61,187 nucleotides of DNA from Cupriavidus basilensis OR16 (GCF_000243095.1 NZ_AHJE01000063.1:1-61187); one strand, 5' to 3'; shown: positions 24,788 to 34,219, counted from the stretch's first letter. Notes: generated by a model not told the origin, from the sequence alone. Program-made: numbers and translations.

Positions 24788-25926
24788 CAACGCTTTCGCC
24801 CGGCGACGGCGCTGCATGGCAACTCAATCGCTGCGCGCAAAGCCTGTCGGCACTGCATGCCGGGGTGCCCACGGCTAATCTGGTGCGCAACCTGCGAAGC
24901 CAGGTTGACCTGGTCCGTGCCGGCGACTGGGCCATGCCGGTCACCGTCGACAGTGGCGAGACCGATGGCGACGCCCCCGCCTGGGTCTGCTCGCCGCTGA
25001 CCACGTATTGCCGTTACGCGGGCGAGGAAATCGACCGCCATTTGCATGGCGCGCTGGCGTGGCCGTTGCGCCTGCTGTGCCGGGGCTACGGGGCATGGCT
25101 CGGCGCGGCTGGCGTCGACCGCGCGGTGGCCATCAACAACTGGCTGCTATCGACCAACCTGTATCCCGCGCTCGACACCGGCGCGCTGCAAGACACCATC
25201 GCCCAAGCCCGCATCCGCTGGCCACGCCACGCGCTATGGTTCCGCTCGCTCAACACGCGCCAGCACCCTGACTGGCTGGCGGCACTGGCGGCCGAGGGCT
25301 TCAGCCTGGTGCCCAGCCGCCAAGTGTGGTGCTACGAGGCCGAAGCGCTGGCCAGCGCACGCCATGCCAACCTCAGGCGCGACCTGCGCCAGATGCAACG
25401 CTCGACGCTGGCACGAGCCAGCAATGACACCATCGGTGCAGCCGGCCGGGACGATGACTACGAACGTATCGCCGCCCTCTACGGCCTGCTGTACCTCGAC
25501 AAATACTCCCGCCTCAACCCGCACTACACCGCCACCTTCATGCGCCACTGGCATCAGGCCGGGCTGCTGGAGCTGCATGGATGGCGCGACGGGCAGGGGC
25601 AGTTGCAGGCCGTGGTCGGCCTGTTCGCCCAGGGCGGCATCGTCACCGCGCCGGTGGTCGGCTACAACACGGCGCTGCCGGCTTCGCTGGGGCTGTACCG
25701 GTTGCTGATGGCCACGGTGTTCGCGCGCGCCATCGAGACCGGCTGCAGCATCAACCTGAGCGCGGGCGCGGGCCACTTCAAGCGCCTGCGCGGCGGCCAG
25801 GCCGCGATCGAATACAGCGCCGTGTATGCGGCGCACCTGCCGCTGCCGCTGCGCGCCGGCATTGGCCTTCTGCGCGTGCTGGCCACACACGTCGGGGTGC
25901 CTGTCATGCAACGGTTCCAACTATGA
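24784..25926 (+). CDS. GNAT/FemAB-like acyltransferase of unknown substrate
   Basis: A 380-aa protein with an N-terminal module and a C-terminal GNAT-type fold (about residues 210-360), recalling FemAB or BioF2-like aminoacyl/acyl transferases. Visible features are LYLDKYSRLNPHYTATF and GLYRLLMATVFARAIETGC, followed by NLSAGAGHFKRLRGG. The TTG at 24784 is chosen because it overlaps the ATP-grasp stop as TTGA; the first ATG is 50 codons later. Its own stop overlaps the Rieske ATG (ATGA). The acyl donor and acceptor are unknown. Confidence 0.7.
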   Translation: MTTLSPGDGAAWQLNRCAQSLSALHAGVPTANLVRNLRSQVDLVRAGDWAMPVTVDSGETDGDAPAWVCSPLTTYCRYAGEEIDRHLHGALAWPLRLLCRGYGAWLGAAGVDRAVAINNWLLSTNLYPALDTGALQDTIAQARIRWPRHALWFRSLNTRQHPDWLAALAAEGFSLVPSRQVWCYEAEALASARHANLRRDLRQMQRSTLARASNDTIGAAGRDDDYERIAALYGLLYLDKYSRLNPHYTATFMRHWHQAGLLELHGWRDGQGQLQAVVGLFAQGGIVTAPVVGYNTALPASLGLYRLLMATVFARAIETGCSINLSAGAGHFKRLRGGQAAIEYSAVYAAHLPLPLRAGIGLLRVLATHVGVPVMQRFQL

Positions 25927-26978
25927 CGACCTCCCCGCCCTGGCCCGAATCCGTCTTCTCGCAATGGTTCGCCGTGGCGCGCAGCTGCACGCTGCGCGCC
26001 CGCCCGCTGGCGGTCACGGTGCTGGATCGGCCGCTGATGCTGGCCCGGCTGCCGTCCGGCGAGATCCTGGCCTGCGAGGACCGCTGCCCGCACCGGCAAG
26101 CACCGCTGTCGCATGGGCGCATCGGCCGGCTTGGCGTGAGTTGCCCGTATCACGGCTGGACCTTCGGGGCAGACGGGCGCTGCAACGCGGTGCCCGGCTT
26201 GGCGCCCCAAGCCTGCCTGCCGCAGGTTGGCGTACGCCCCCTGCCGGTGCTGGAGCATGACGGGCTGGTCTGGCTGCGGCCGGGCCCGGAAACGCCGGCG
26301 GCCGACCACCCGCCCGTGGCGGACTCCCATTTGCTGCCGGCACCGGTCGCGGCCCTGCCCGCCGGCTCCCGGCGCTTCCTGTGGCAAAGCCGCTGGCAAG
26401 CCCATGTGCTGGACGCGATCGAGAATTTCCTGGATCCGTTGCACACCCACACGGTACATCCGGGGCTGGTGCGCAAGGATGGCGAGCGCGCGCCGGTGCG
26501 AGCCCGCTTGTCGAATACGCCGCATGGCTTCACGGTCGAGTACCTCGACCAGCCCGTGCAGTCCGGGCTGCTATATCGTTTGTTCGAGTCGCCGCGGACC
26601 GGCGAGAGCGCGCATTTCGGCGGCGCGGGCACAGCCCAGATCGACTATCGCTATGCCAACGGCAGCCAGCTCTGGATCACGCTGAATTTCACGCCGGAAA
26701 GCGCGACGCAAACCCATGTGTTTGCCACGCTGCACGTGGCCGGGCGCTGGGCGCCGGCCTGGGCGGTGCAGTTGCTGGCATGGCCGCTGCTAAAGCGCGT
26801 GGCACGCCAGGACCAGGCCGTGCTGGCACTGCAATCCGACAACCTGCAGCGCTTTCCGGGGCGGCGGCATTGCTCGACGGAGCTGGACCTGGTCCGCGGC
26901 CATCTTGAAGCGCTATGGCTCCCCCAGGCGGTGCAGCCGTCCCGCCCCGCCGAGCGCGAGATCACGCTCTACCTTTGA
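25923..26978 (+). CDS. Rieske non-haem iron oxygenase (alpha subunit type)
   Basis: A 351-aa mononuclear-iron oxygenase. The Rieske [2Fe-2S] ligands are CPH and CPYH, about 17 residues apart near position 60 (EDRCPHRQ ... VSCPYHGWTFG). The catalytic iron site follows as D-x2-H-x4-H in ENFLDPLHTHTVH. The layout and short length resemble vanillate-demethylase or KshA-like single-component oxygenases, which hydroxylate or demethylate small molecules. It is the last gene of the ATP-grasp operon and converges on msrQ. No dedicated reductase is encoded here. Confidence 0.85.
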   Translation: MTTSPPWPESVFSQWFAVARSCTLRARPLAVTVLDRPLMLARLPSGEILACEDRCPHRQAPLSHGRIGRLGVSCPYHGWTFGADGRCNAVPGLAPQACLPQVGVRPLPVLEHDGLVWLRPGPETPAADHPPVADSHLLPAPVAALPAGSRRFLWQSRWQAHVLDAIENFLDPLHTHTVHPGLVRKDGERAPVRARLSNTPHGFTVEYLDQPVQSGLLYRLFESPRTGESAHFGGAGTAQIDYRYANGSQLWITLNFTPESATQTHVFATLHVAGRWAPAWAVQLLAWPLLKRVARQDQAVLALQSDNLQRFPGRRHCSTELDLVRGHLEALWLPQAVQPSRPAEREITLYL

Positions 26979-26981
26979 GCC

Positions 26982-27677
26982 CTACCGCTGCGCCTTGAGG
27001 CCGGGTGCGGGCTTGCACCACCACCAGACGCGCATCGCCAGCAAGCCGAACACCACGGCGGCATAGATCGATACCGTGCCGAAATCGTGCTTGCCGGCCT
27101 TGTGCCACCAGTAATGCAGGATGGCCAGCGCGGCGACGGCGTATACCGACCGGTGCAGCCATTGCCAGCGCTTGCCACCTAGCCGCTTGACCATGGCATT
27201 GGCCGAGGTGGCCGCCAGCGGCACCATCAGCACGAAAGCGACAAATCCCACCGTGATGAAAGGACGCTTGGCGATGTCCTTGATCATGTAGGCCACATCG
27301 AAGCCGCGGTCCACGCCCAGCCACAGCAGGAAATGCTGCATTGCGTAGAAGAAGACGAAGAGCCCGAGCATGCGGCGCAGGCGGAGCAGCCAGTTCCAGC
27401 CGGTCAGCCGGCGCAACGGCGTCACCGTCAGCGTGACGCACAGCATGACCAGCGTCCAGGTGCCGGTCGAGCGCGTGACGAACTCCAACGGATTAGCGCC
27501 GAACTGATCGGAAAACCCGAGATATAGCAGCCGCAGGAAAGGCAGCATGGCAAACAGCCACACCGCCACCTTCACCGAGCGCACGCGTTCGGGCGCAAGC
27601 GTGGCGAACCCGGCCTGCCCACCCGCTCGTGCCGGGCGCACAGCCGGGCGCGACGGCGACATGTCAGGCGGCGCCAT
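26982..27677 (-). CDS. msrQ: MsrQ haem-binding membrane subunit
   Basis: Haem b membrane protein (formerly YedZ), 231 aa, that passes quinone electrons to periplasmic MsrP. Six hydrophobic segments are visible from about residue 35. Haem-ligand histidines lie in FVFFYAMQHFLLWL and QWLHRSVYAVAALAILHYW. The ATG at 27677 shares one base with the msrP stop. The N-terminal 30 residues are hydrophilic and not conserved. Confidence 0.93.
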   Translation of the reverse strand: MAPPDMSPSRPAVRPARAGGQAGFATLAPERVRSVKVAVWLFAMLPFLRLLYLGFSDQFGANPLEFVTRSTGTWTLVMLCVTLTVTPLRRLTGWNWLLRLRRMLGLFVFFYAMQHFLLWLGVDRGFDVAYMIKDIAKRPFITVGFVAFVLMVPLAATSANAMVKRLGGKRWQWLHRSVYAVAALAILHYWWHKAGKHDFGTVSIYAAVVFGLLAMRVWWWCKPAPGLKAQR

Positions 27678-28678
27678 CAGAAGAACTTCCGCAGGTCCAT
27701 GCCCTGGTAAAGCGACGCCACCTGCTGGCCGTAGCCATTGAACGGCAGCGTCTTGCGCTTGGGTGCGAACAGCGCGCCAAAACCGCTGCCCTTGTCCTCG
27801 CCGATGCGGCGCTCCGTGGCCTGGCTCCAGCGCGGGTGATCCACGTCCGGATTCACGTTGGAGTAGAAACCGTACTCCTGCGCCGCGGCCAGGTTCCAGC
27901 TGGTGGCGGGCTGCTTGTCGACGAAACGGATCTTGACGATGGACTTGGCGCTCTTGAAGCCGTACTTCCAGGGCACCACCACGCGCACTGGCGCGCCGTT
28001 CTGGTTGGGCAGCACTTCGCCGTACAAGCCAAAGGCGAGCAAGGTCAGCGGGTGCATCGCCTCGTCCATGCGCAGCCCTTCGGTGTACGGCCAGTCCAAC
28101 ACTCGGGCGCTGACACCAGGCATCTGCTTCTTGTCGTTGAGGGTGACGAACTCCACGTACTTCGCACCGGACTGCGGCTCGACGCGGCGGATCAGCTCGG
28201 CCAGCGAGTAACCGCTCCAGGGGATCACCATCGACCAGCCCTCGACGCAGCGCAGCCGGTAGACCCGCTCTTCCAGCGGCATCAGGCGCACGAGTTCGTC
28301 GATGTCGTAGACCTTGGGCTTCTTCACCAGGCCCTCGACCGCGACCTGCCACGGCCGGTTCCGCAGCGTGCCGGCATTGCGCGCCGGGTCCGCCTTGTCG
28401 GTACCGAACTCGTAATAGTTGTTGTACGTGGTGACGTCCTCATAAGGCGTGCGCTTCTCGGGCACCACGTAAGCATTGTTGGGCGTGGCCGGCAGCTTCT
28501 GCCCGTGCGGCGCCTGGGCATGCGCATCGCGCGCGGACCATGGCACCAGCGTGCTCCCCGCTGCGCCCGCAGCGGCCAGCGCCAGCAGGCGGCGCCGCGC
28601 CTCGAAAACACCGCGCGGCGTGATCTCGCTGGCGGCGATGTCATCGCCGCGCAGCCATTTGGGAGAGGGAATCAGCAT
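27677..28678 (-). CDS. msrP: MsrP molybdopterin methionine-sulfoxide reductase
   Basis: Periplasmic molybdoenzyme (formerly YedY), 333 aa, that repairs oxidised methionines in envelope proteins. A twin-arginine signal is present (EARRRLLALAAAGAAG). The molybdenum-ligand Cys is in YRLRCVEGWSMVIPW, and GAPVRVVVPWKYGFKSAK binds the cofactor. ATG 28678 has GAGGAAC just upstream and fits the family start, so the longer open frame is rejected. It is coupled to msrQ and lies downstream of the sigma/anti-sigma pair. Confidence 0.95.
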   Translation of the reverse strand: MLIPSPKWLRGDDIAASEITPRGVFEARRRLLALAAAGAAGSTLVPWSARDAHAQAPHGQKLPATPNNAYVVPEKRTPYEDVTTYNNYYEFGTDKADPARNAGTLRNRPWQVAVEGLVKKPKVYDIDELVRLMPLEERVYRLRCVEGWSMVIPWSGYSLAELIRRVEPQSGAKYVEFVTLNDKKQMPGVSARVLDWPYTEGLRMDEAMHPLTLLAFGLYGEVLPNQNGAPVRVVVPWKYGFKSAKSIVKIRFVDKQPATSWNLAAAQEYGFYSNVNPDVDHPRWSQATERRIGEDKGSGFGALFAPKRKTLPFNGYGQQVASLYQGMDLRKFF

Positions 28679-28829
28679 CGTTGTTCCTCGTTGCGAGCCA
28701 TAGGCAAAAGGCAGTTCACCGTTCGCGGCAGGCCTGGGCCGGGCCCGCCTGCGCAATCGGGCTTCGGCTTGAGTCGGTTGGCGCGGGGCAATCCTGACAT
28801 TTTTTTCAGATTCGTTGCATCCCGCGGCC

Positions 28830-29654
28830 TCAGCCGCCCTGGTACTGCCGGTAGACCGCCTCCGCCAGCGCCAGCAGTGGCGCGCGCTCCAGGGGCGCGG
28901 CCAGCGCGAAGCCGAGATCCCGGTCCACCCAGTAAAAGGCCATGGTACGGGCAGCTGCGGCGGGACGATCCCCCGCGCCTGCGCCCATGCGCTCCAGCCG
29001 GAAGCCCGTATCGGGCGTATCGCGCGCCATGTGCCGCAGTTGCAGCGACAGCCGGGTGCCGTCGTCGGACTCGTACATCAGAATGGCCGACGGGCCGCCT
29101 TCGGCCACGCCGAGACGGCCGCCGATCAGGTGAAATCCCTGCGTGCGCAGGTCGGGCACCCGCAGCGGCGCGCCCAGGCGCTTGGACAGCCAGGCAACAA
29201 GATGGGCTTCATCGGTCGCGGGCACCTCAACCGGATGGCGAACCTCCGGCGCATAGACGACATGGCTGGCCAGCGCCTCGCGCGCGAAGCGCTCTACCGA
29301 GGGCGCACCGGCAGCCAGCGTGTCCGCGCGATCGTGCGCGACCCACCCGATCGCACCACCCACCGCCAGCGAGGCTAGGCTGGCGGCCAGCGCCATGCCC
29401 CAGCCAGCGGAGCGCCGCGCCGAATCGGGACTGCTGCCACGCAGCCTTGGCGGAAGTGCCGCCAGGGGCACGGTTTCATTCAGCACGCCATCGAATTCGG
29501 CGTGCAACTCGCCCGTCTGCCGCCGCCAGCCTCGCACATGCTCCCCGGCCTCGGGATGGGCGGCCAGGTACGCTTCCACCTCGGCGCGGCGGACGGGATC
29601 GAGCTGGCCATCGGCGTAGGCGTGGAGATCGGCTTCGTTGACTGGGGACATCAT
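28830..29654 (-). CDS. Transmembrane anti-sigma factor
   Basis: A 274-aa anti-sigma factor of the RsiW-like COG5662 group. The cytoplasmic sigma-binding domain is NEADLHAYADGQLDPVRRAEV and onward. One membrane helix (about residues 92-112, WGMALAASLASLAVGGAIGW) leads to a periplasmic domain of about 150 residues. The cysteines of the classical HxxxCxxC zinc motif are absent, so it is a zinc-free variant. ATG 29654 overlaps the sigma stop (ATGA), strong evidence that it controls that sigma factor. Confidence 0.85.
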   Translation of the reverse strand: MMSPVNEADLHAYADGQLDPVRRAEVEAYLAAHPEAGEHVRGWRRQTGELHAEFDGVLNETVPLAALPPRLRGSSPDSARRSAGWGMALAASLASLAVGGAIGWVAHDRADTLAAGAPSVERFAREALASHVVYAPEVRHPVEVPATDEAHLVAWLSKRLGAPLRVPDLRTQGFHLIGGRLGVAEGGPSAILMYESDDGTRLSLQLRHMARDTPDTGFRLERMGAGAGDRPAAAARTMAFYWVDRDLGFALAAPLERAPLLALAEAVYRQYQGG

Positions 29655-30208
29655 TTGACTCGCTGCAGTCCGGCCGCGCGGCCAGCGGCCTGCGGGTTCG
29701 CATCGGCCGCCATGGCTGGCGTGCCGTCCATCAGCATGCGCATCTGCTCCCGGCCACGCGACAGCCGGGACATCACGGTGCCCACCGGCACCGCCAGCAC
29801 CTGCGCCGCCTCGGCATAGCTGAGCTGTTCCAGGCCGACCAGCAGCATCACCGCGCGCTGGGTCTCTGGCAGCCGGGCCAGCGCCCGCGCCAGGTCCAGC
29901 CGCAGGCCGGGCTCGGGCGCAGCACTGGGTACGTCGGGCAACGTGTCGGTATAGGTCACCAGGTCGGCGCGCCGGTACGCGTTCACGCGCAGCCGGTGCA
30001 TCATGGTCAGCAGCCACGACAGCAGGCCATCCGCGCCATCGCCCCACCAGGCGCCCGCGCGCAGGCGGAAGCGCCAGCGGTAGCGTAGCGCGCGCTCCAG
30101 CGTGTCCTGTACCAGGTCGTCGGCGGATGCCGCGTCGCCGGTCAGGCCCCGGGCGTGGCGCCGCAAGCGCGGCGCCAGCGCCACCAGCTGGCGGTCGAAG
30201 CCGTCCAT
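29651..30208 (-). CDS. ECF-family RNA polymerase sigma factor
   Basis: A 185-aa group 4 sigma factor. Region 2 is seen in ASADDLVQDTLERALRYRWRF and LLSWLLTMMHRLRVNAYRR. Region 4 is LPETQRAVMLLVGLEQLSYAEAAQVLAV followed by PVGTVMSRLSRGREQMR, a clean helix-turn-helix. It probably responds to an envelope signal through the anti-sigma and directs the lipoprotein and perhaps msrPQ. It starts 24 bases after the lipoprotein stop. Confidence 0.92.
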   Translation of the reverse strand: MDGFDRQLVALAPRLRRHARGLTGDAASADDLVQDTLERALRYRWRFRLRAGAWWGDGADGLLSWLLTMMHRLRVNAYRRADLVTYTDTLPDVPSAAPEPGLRLDLARALARLPETQRAVMLLVGLEQLSYAEAAQVLAVPVGTVMSRLSRGREQMRMLMDGTPAMAADANPQAAGRAAGLQRVK

Positions 30209-30232
30209 GCCGTCAGGCTGCCCTTGCCCGCA

Positions 30233-30673
30233 TCAGGGCGTTGCCGCGTGCCAGGCGTTGTTGAAGTTGTCGCCCGTGCGCTCGCCCGGCTTGGCATCCT
30301 TGGAGAAGCGGTAGAGCGGCTTGCCGCGATAGGCCCATTGCTTGGCGCCGTCGTCACGCGTGATGACGCTGTAGTCGCCCATGGCGCTGGTGCCGGGCGC
30401 AGCCATCAGGGGCGGCCAGTTGGTGGCGCAGCCGCCATTGCAAGCGCTCTTGCCGGCCGTGTCACGGTCGAACGTGTAAAGCGTCAGGCCCTGGGGATCG
30501 GTCAACGTGCCACCGGCAACTTTCACCGTGGGCGGCATATTGCCGGCGCTGCTACCCATGCCACCCATGCCTGAACAGGCGGACAGCAGGACCGCGGCAG
30601 AGGCGAGCGCGAGAACAACGGGGCGGGACAACGATGCGAGGGAAGCGACTGCGATAGGACGGGAAAGGGCCAT
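30233..30673 (-). CDS. COG4315-type secreted lipoprotein
   Basis: About 146 aa. The signal peptide ends in LLSACS (lipobox). The mature part carries two repeats of the secreted-repeat family: GLTLYTFDRDTAGKSACNGGC with NWPPLMA, and QWAYRGKPLYRFSKDAKPGE with a later DNFNNAWH. The function of this family is not established; the genes are often next to ECF sigma factors. GGAG lies nine bases before the ATG at 30673, so I prefer it to the ATG at 30688. The stretch after the Cys is Met/Gly-rich. Confidence 0.85.
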   Translation of the reverse strand: MALSRPIAVASLASLSRPVVLALASAAVLLSACSGMGGMGSSAGNMPPTVKVAGGTLTDPQGLTLYTFDRDTAGKSACNGGCATNWPPLMAAPGTSAMGDYSVITRDDGAKQWAYRGKPLYRFSKDAKPGERTGDNFNNAWHAATP

Positions 30674-30723
30674 GATGTCGATCTCCATGCGATGCGGCGC
30701 CGCCAGCCGGCACCGTCCCTTCA

Positions 30724-30752
30724 GTAAACACCGGATGTGACGGCTTTATTCC
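30724..30752 (-). promoter_or_regulatory. Candidate ECF-sigma promoter
   Basis: On the minus strand GGAATAA (30746-30752) is followed after about 14 bases by GTGTTTAC (30724-30731). This resembles a GGAAT-type ECF -35 with a downstream -10. It sits about 50 bases before the lipoprotein gene and could be the autoregulated promoter of the sigma operon. No similar box was seen before msrP. Confidence 0.4.
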
Positions 30753-30761
30753 ATTCGGGCG

Positions 30762-30800
30762 AAAAAAAACCTGCCGCATCGGACCGATGGGCAGGTTTTC
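30762..30800. terminator. Terminator after ccsA
   Basis: AAAACCTGCC pairs with GGCAGGTTTT around an inner CATCG/CGATG stem. On the minus strand the T run is eight long, closing the resB-ccsA operon. The plus side also shows T residues but no plus-strand gene ends here. Confidence 0.85.
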
Positions 30801-30822
30801 TTATTGCAGCGCAACACCCGGA

Positions 30823-32029
30823 TCAGAGCTCGCCGTAGCTATGCAGGCCGGAGAGGAACATGTTGACGCCCAGGAAGGCGAAGGTCGTGACCAGCAAACC
30901 CACCAGCGCCCACCAGGCCGCCATGGTGCCGCGCAGGCCCTTCATCAACCGCATATGCAGCCAGGCCGCGTAGTTCAGCCAGACGATCAGGGCCCAGGTT
31001 TCCTTGGGGTCCCAGCTCCAGTAGCCCCCCCAGGCCTCCGCCGCCCACAGCGCGCCCAGGATGGTAGCGATGGTGAAGAAGGCAAAACCCACCGCAATCG
31101 CCTTGTACATCACATCGTCGAGCACTTCGAGCGAGGGCAGGCGTTCGGCGAGGATACCGTGCTGCTTGAGCAGATAGGCCACCGACACCATGGCGGCCAG
31201 GGCGAAGGTACCGTAGCCGATGAAATTGGCCGGCACGTGAATCTTCATCCACCAGCTCTGCAGCGCGGGCACCAGCGGCTGGATCTCGCTCGCGTCGCGG
31301 CTGACCGTGTACCAAAGCAGGAAACCGACTGCCGCCGATACCACCAGCATCACGAACGGCCCCAGCGCACGGGTCTTGTAGCGGCCTTCGTAGTACAAGT
31401 GGAACAACGGAGGTGATCAGCGTGAACAGCACGAACACTTCGTACAGGTTCGAGATAGGAATGTGGCCGATGTCGGCGCCGATCAGGTAGGACTCGTACC
31501 AGCGCACCAGCATGCCGGTGAAGCCAAGTACCACGGCTGCCCATGCCATCTTGCTGCCAATCTGCAGCCCGGTCTCCGAGCGTGCCAGCAGGCCACCCCA
31601 GTAGAACAGCGTGGACAGGAACACCAGCGCGCTCATCCACAAGATGGCGGACTGGCTCGACAGGAAGTACTTGAGGAAAAAGGCCTGCTCGGCGCGCGGC
31701 AACTGGCCTTGGTAGAGCTGGATCGCGAACAGCGCCAGCACCGTCAGCGTCACCATCAGCAGCCGCACCGGCTTCCAGTGCCATCCCAGCAGCGCAAAGG
31801 TGGGCACCGCGGCGATCAGCACGCCCTTGTCGTAGACATTCATCCATTCGCCGTAGCGAGCCAGCGCGAAGCCAGCGCCCGCTGCCAGCATCAAGGCAAA
31901 GAGCCAGTCGACCCAGCCCAGCCGGCGCAGGAACGACGGCTCCAGGTAGGCCTGCTCGGCGCCACTCGCGGCAACGGCCGCCTGGCTCGCCTGCACGCCC
32001 GGCCCGGCCTGATTCACATTCGAAGACAT
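30823..32029 (-). pseudogene. ccsA: CcsA/CcsB cytochrome c synthase subunit, single-base frameshift
   Basis: Haem-handling membrane subunit of the system II cytochrome c synthase, partner of ResB. The N-terminal half reads well from ATG 32029 through the membrane helices to ISNLYEVFVLFTLITS. At about 31407 the frame shifts and continues as FHLYYEGRYKTRALGPF to the stop at 30823. The haem-binding WWD-type motif WGGYWSWDPKETWALIVW and conserved His residues are in the second part. The whole is 1 mod 3, so one extra base explains everything. It follows resB by 13 bases. Confidence 0.92.
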
Positions 32030-32041
32030 ATTGGTTCCTGC

Positions 32042-34219
32042 TTAATTGCGGGCGCCGGTCGTGCCGATGCTGCCGGCGGCGCGGCCTACATCGTCGCGCA
32101 GCGCGACAAACTCATTCTCGAAATCCAGTGTACGGCGCTGCGTGGACATGGCCATCAGCACATGGCTGGCGGCGCCCTGCCCGTCAGCGGTTCCGGCTGG
32201 ATCCTTCACCCAGAGCCAGACGCGGCGTTCGCGGATGTAGAACATCGAGAACACGCCCAACACCAACAGCAGACAGCCAAGATACACGATGTTCTTCCCT
32301 GGTGCACGGGTCATCTGGAACACGCTGGCCTTCACTTCCGTGAAGTCGTCGAGCTGCAGGAAGACGGGCGCCGTGTAGAAGAAACTGTCGGACAGCGCGT
32401 TGATGGCCTGCTGCATGAAAGCCCCGCTCTGGGCACTATTCGGCACCACCGGCAGCTTGTCTTGCGCACGCGCCAACTGCCAGAGCTCCCACATCGAGCC
32501 ATTGAGAATCTTCAGCAGCACATCGGCGGCCTTCTGCTGCTCAGCCGGCGGCACGGACTTTTCCAGGAAGGCGGCAATCGCGGTGAAGCCGCCCGGCGGC
32601 GCTTGCGGGTTGCTGCGCGAGGCGCCGGCAAACAGGTCAAGCGCGCGCAAGGCGCTCTCGGCCAGCTGGCCGCGCAAAACCTCGCGGCCCTCGCCCGGCA
32701 TCGAGGCGAGTGCGAAGCGGCGCGCGGCTTCGCTGCGCAGCGCACGGTCCTGCAGAGCGGCGCGCAGGCGCATCCAGTCGCCCACGCTGTTTTGCTCGTC
32801 GGCCGGGATACGCAGGTAGCGGAACGGCTCGCTGGGCGAATCCCGCATGCCGGCGAGGAAGACCGTCTGGCCGTCGAGTTGCACCGGCACCATGTAGTTG
32901 TTGAATTCGCGGGCCTGGCCGTTGCGGTCGCGCAACTTGTATTGCACCGACGGGCCAACGTTGCGCAGCTCCTTCGCGCGATCAGGATTGACCGCCGAGC
33001 CCAGGTGGGACTCGAGCTTCTCGTTGAGCGACTTGCGCGCCACGCCACGCGCGTCGGGCTTGCCCGATGCGTCGGTGACGTTCTCGATATTCATCAGGCG
33101 AAAATCGCTGAACTCGACCGTGAGCCCCTCGGCGTCGGCCGCATTGCCCGTGCCGGCCAGCGGCGCATTGGCACCCACGGTGCCGGCAAAGGCGAAGGTC
33201 TTGTCGCTGCCGCCCTGCATCGGGTAGCCAACGAACTTCAGCTTGGAGCCGCCATCCTCGAAGCTGGACTGGTAGATGGCCACGCCATCCACCACCAGCG
33301 GCTCGTTGACCTTGATGGTGGCCTCGGTCTTGCGGCCGGTGGCGCGGTCGGTAATGACCACGTCGGAGGCGAACAGCTTGGGCATGCCGGTCGAGTAGTG
33401 CTCGACGGAGAACTTCTTCAGCATGATGTTGAACGGCAGGTCCTGCACCAGCGCGCCGTCCGAGATATTCAGGATGGCGGTGGACACCGTCGAGCCTTCC
33501 GGTACGAAGGCATTGCCGCGAAACCCCGGATTGTTGACCGACAGGCGGTGCTCGGGCGGAATGTCGTTGATCACGGCGTTGCCGCTGATCGGGCTCTTGC
33601 CGCCAAACCACATCTGCGCGCGGATCAGCATGTCGCCATCGAGCAGGCCGCCGATGCAGATCACCACGATGGCGGTGTGCGCGAGGATGTAGCCCAGCTT
33701 GTTGGCCGCGCCCGCCTTGGCGGCCAGCAGGGTGGCGCCGTCATGCGCAACGCTCTTGATGCGGTAGCCGCGATTGGCCAGCAGCGCGGTGAGATGCGTC
33801 ACCGCATCGGCGCGGGGGCGGTCCGCATCGAACTCGGCGTGATGGTGAAAGGACCGCAGGCTGCGCTCGCGCACGTGATCCTTCCACGAACGCATGTCCT
33901 TGATCATCTTGGGTGCGTTGCGGGTCAGGCACAGCGAAGTGGATACCACCAGGAAGGTCAGGATCAGCAAGAACCACCAGGAGCTATAGACCTTTTGCAG
34001 CGACAGCGCATGGAACAGGTCGGCCCAGAAGGGACCAAACTGGTTCACGTAGTTGGGATAGGGCTCGTTCTGCTTGAGGACGGTGCCGACCACGCTGGCA
34101 ATCGCAATCACCGTCAGCAGCGTGATGGCGAAACGCATCGACGACAGCAGCTCAACCGCGTCGCGTAGCAAGCGGTGAGAAGTCTTCAGGTGCAGTCCTG
34201 ACGTGGAAACGGTGGACAT
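32042..34219 (-). CDS. resB: ResB/Ccs1 cytochrome c biogenesis protein
   Basis: Membrane chaperone of the system II pathway, 725 aa, binding apocytochrome c and helping attach haem. Three N-terminal helices (SMRFAITLLTVIAIASVVG, FLLILTFLVVSTSLCL and LAHTAIVVICIGGLLDG) precede a large periplasmic domain (about residues 230-640). A last helix is NIVYLGCLLLVLGVFSMFYI. ATG 34219 (MSTVSTSGLHLKTSH) is taken as the start because family homology begins within 30 residues; the frame is open far upstream. It is expected to act with ccsA on cytochromes such as the adjacent cytochrome c4. Confidence 0.95.
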   Translation of the reverse strand: MSTVSTSGLHLKTSHRLLRDAVELLSSMRFAITLLTVIAIASVVGTVLKQNEPYPNYVNQFGPFWADLFHALSLQKVYSSWWFLLILTFLVVSTSLCLTRNAPKMIKDMRSWKDHVRERSLRSFHHHAEFDADRPRADAVTHLTALLANRGYRIKSVAHDGATLLAAKAGAANKLGYILAHTAIVVICIGGLLDGDMLIRAQMWFGGKSPISGNAVINDIPPEHRLSVNNPGFRGNAFVPEGSTVSTAILNISDGALVQDLPFNIMLKKFSVEHYSTGMPKLFASDVVITDRATGRKTEATIKVNEPLVVDGVAIYQSSFEDGGSKLKFVGYPMQGGSDKTFAFAGTVGANAPLAGTGNAADAEGLTVEFSDFRLMNIENVTDASGKPDARGVARKSLNEKLESHLGSAVNPDRAKELRNVGPSVQYKLRDRNGQAREFNNYMVPVQLDGQTVFLAGMRDSPSEPFRYLRIPADEQNSVGDWMRLRAALQDRALRSEAARRFALASMPGEGREVLRGQLAESALRALDLFAGASRSNPQAPPGGFTAIAAFLEKSVPPAEQQKAADVLLKILNGSMWELWQLARAQDKLPVVPNSAQSGAFMQQAINALSDSFFYTAPVFLQLDDFTEVKASVFQMTRAPGKNIVYLGCLLLVLGVFSMFYIRERRVWLWVKDPAGTADGQGAASHVLMAMSTQRRTLDFENEFVALRDDVGRAAGSIGTTGARN

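Noticed and set aside
31463..34168. A 901-codon plus-strand frame opposite resB and ccsA
   Set aside because: Same kind of shadow; no start signal or recognisable domain, and resB is well supported on the minus strand.
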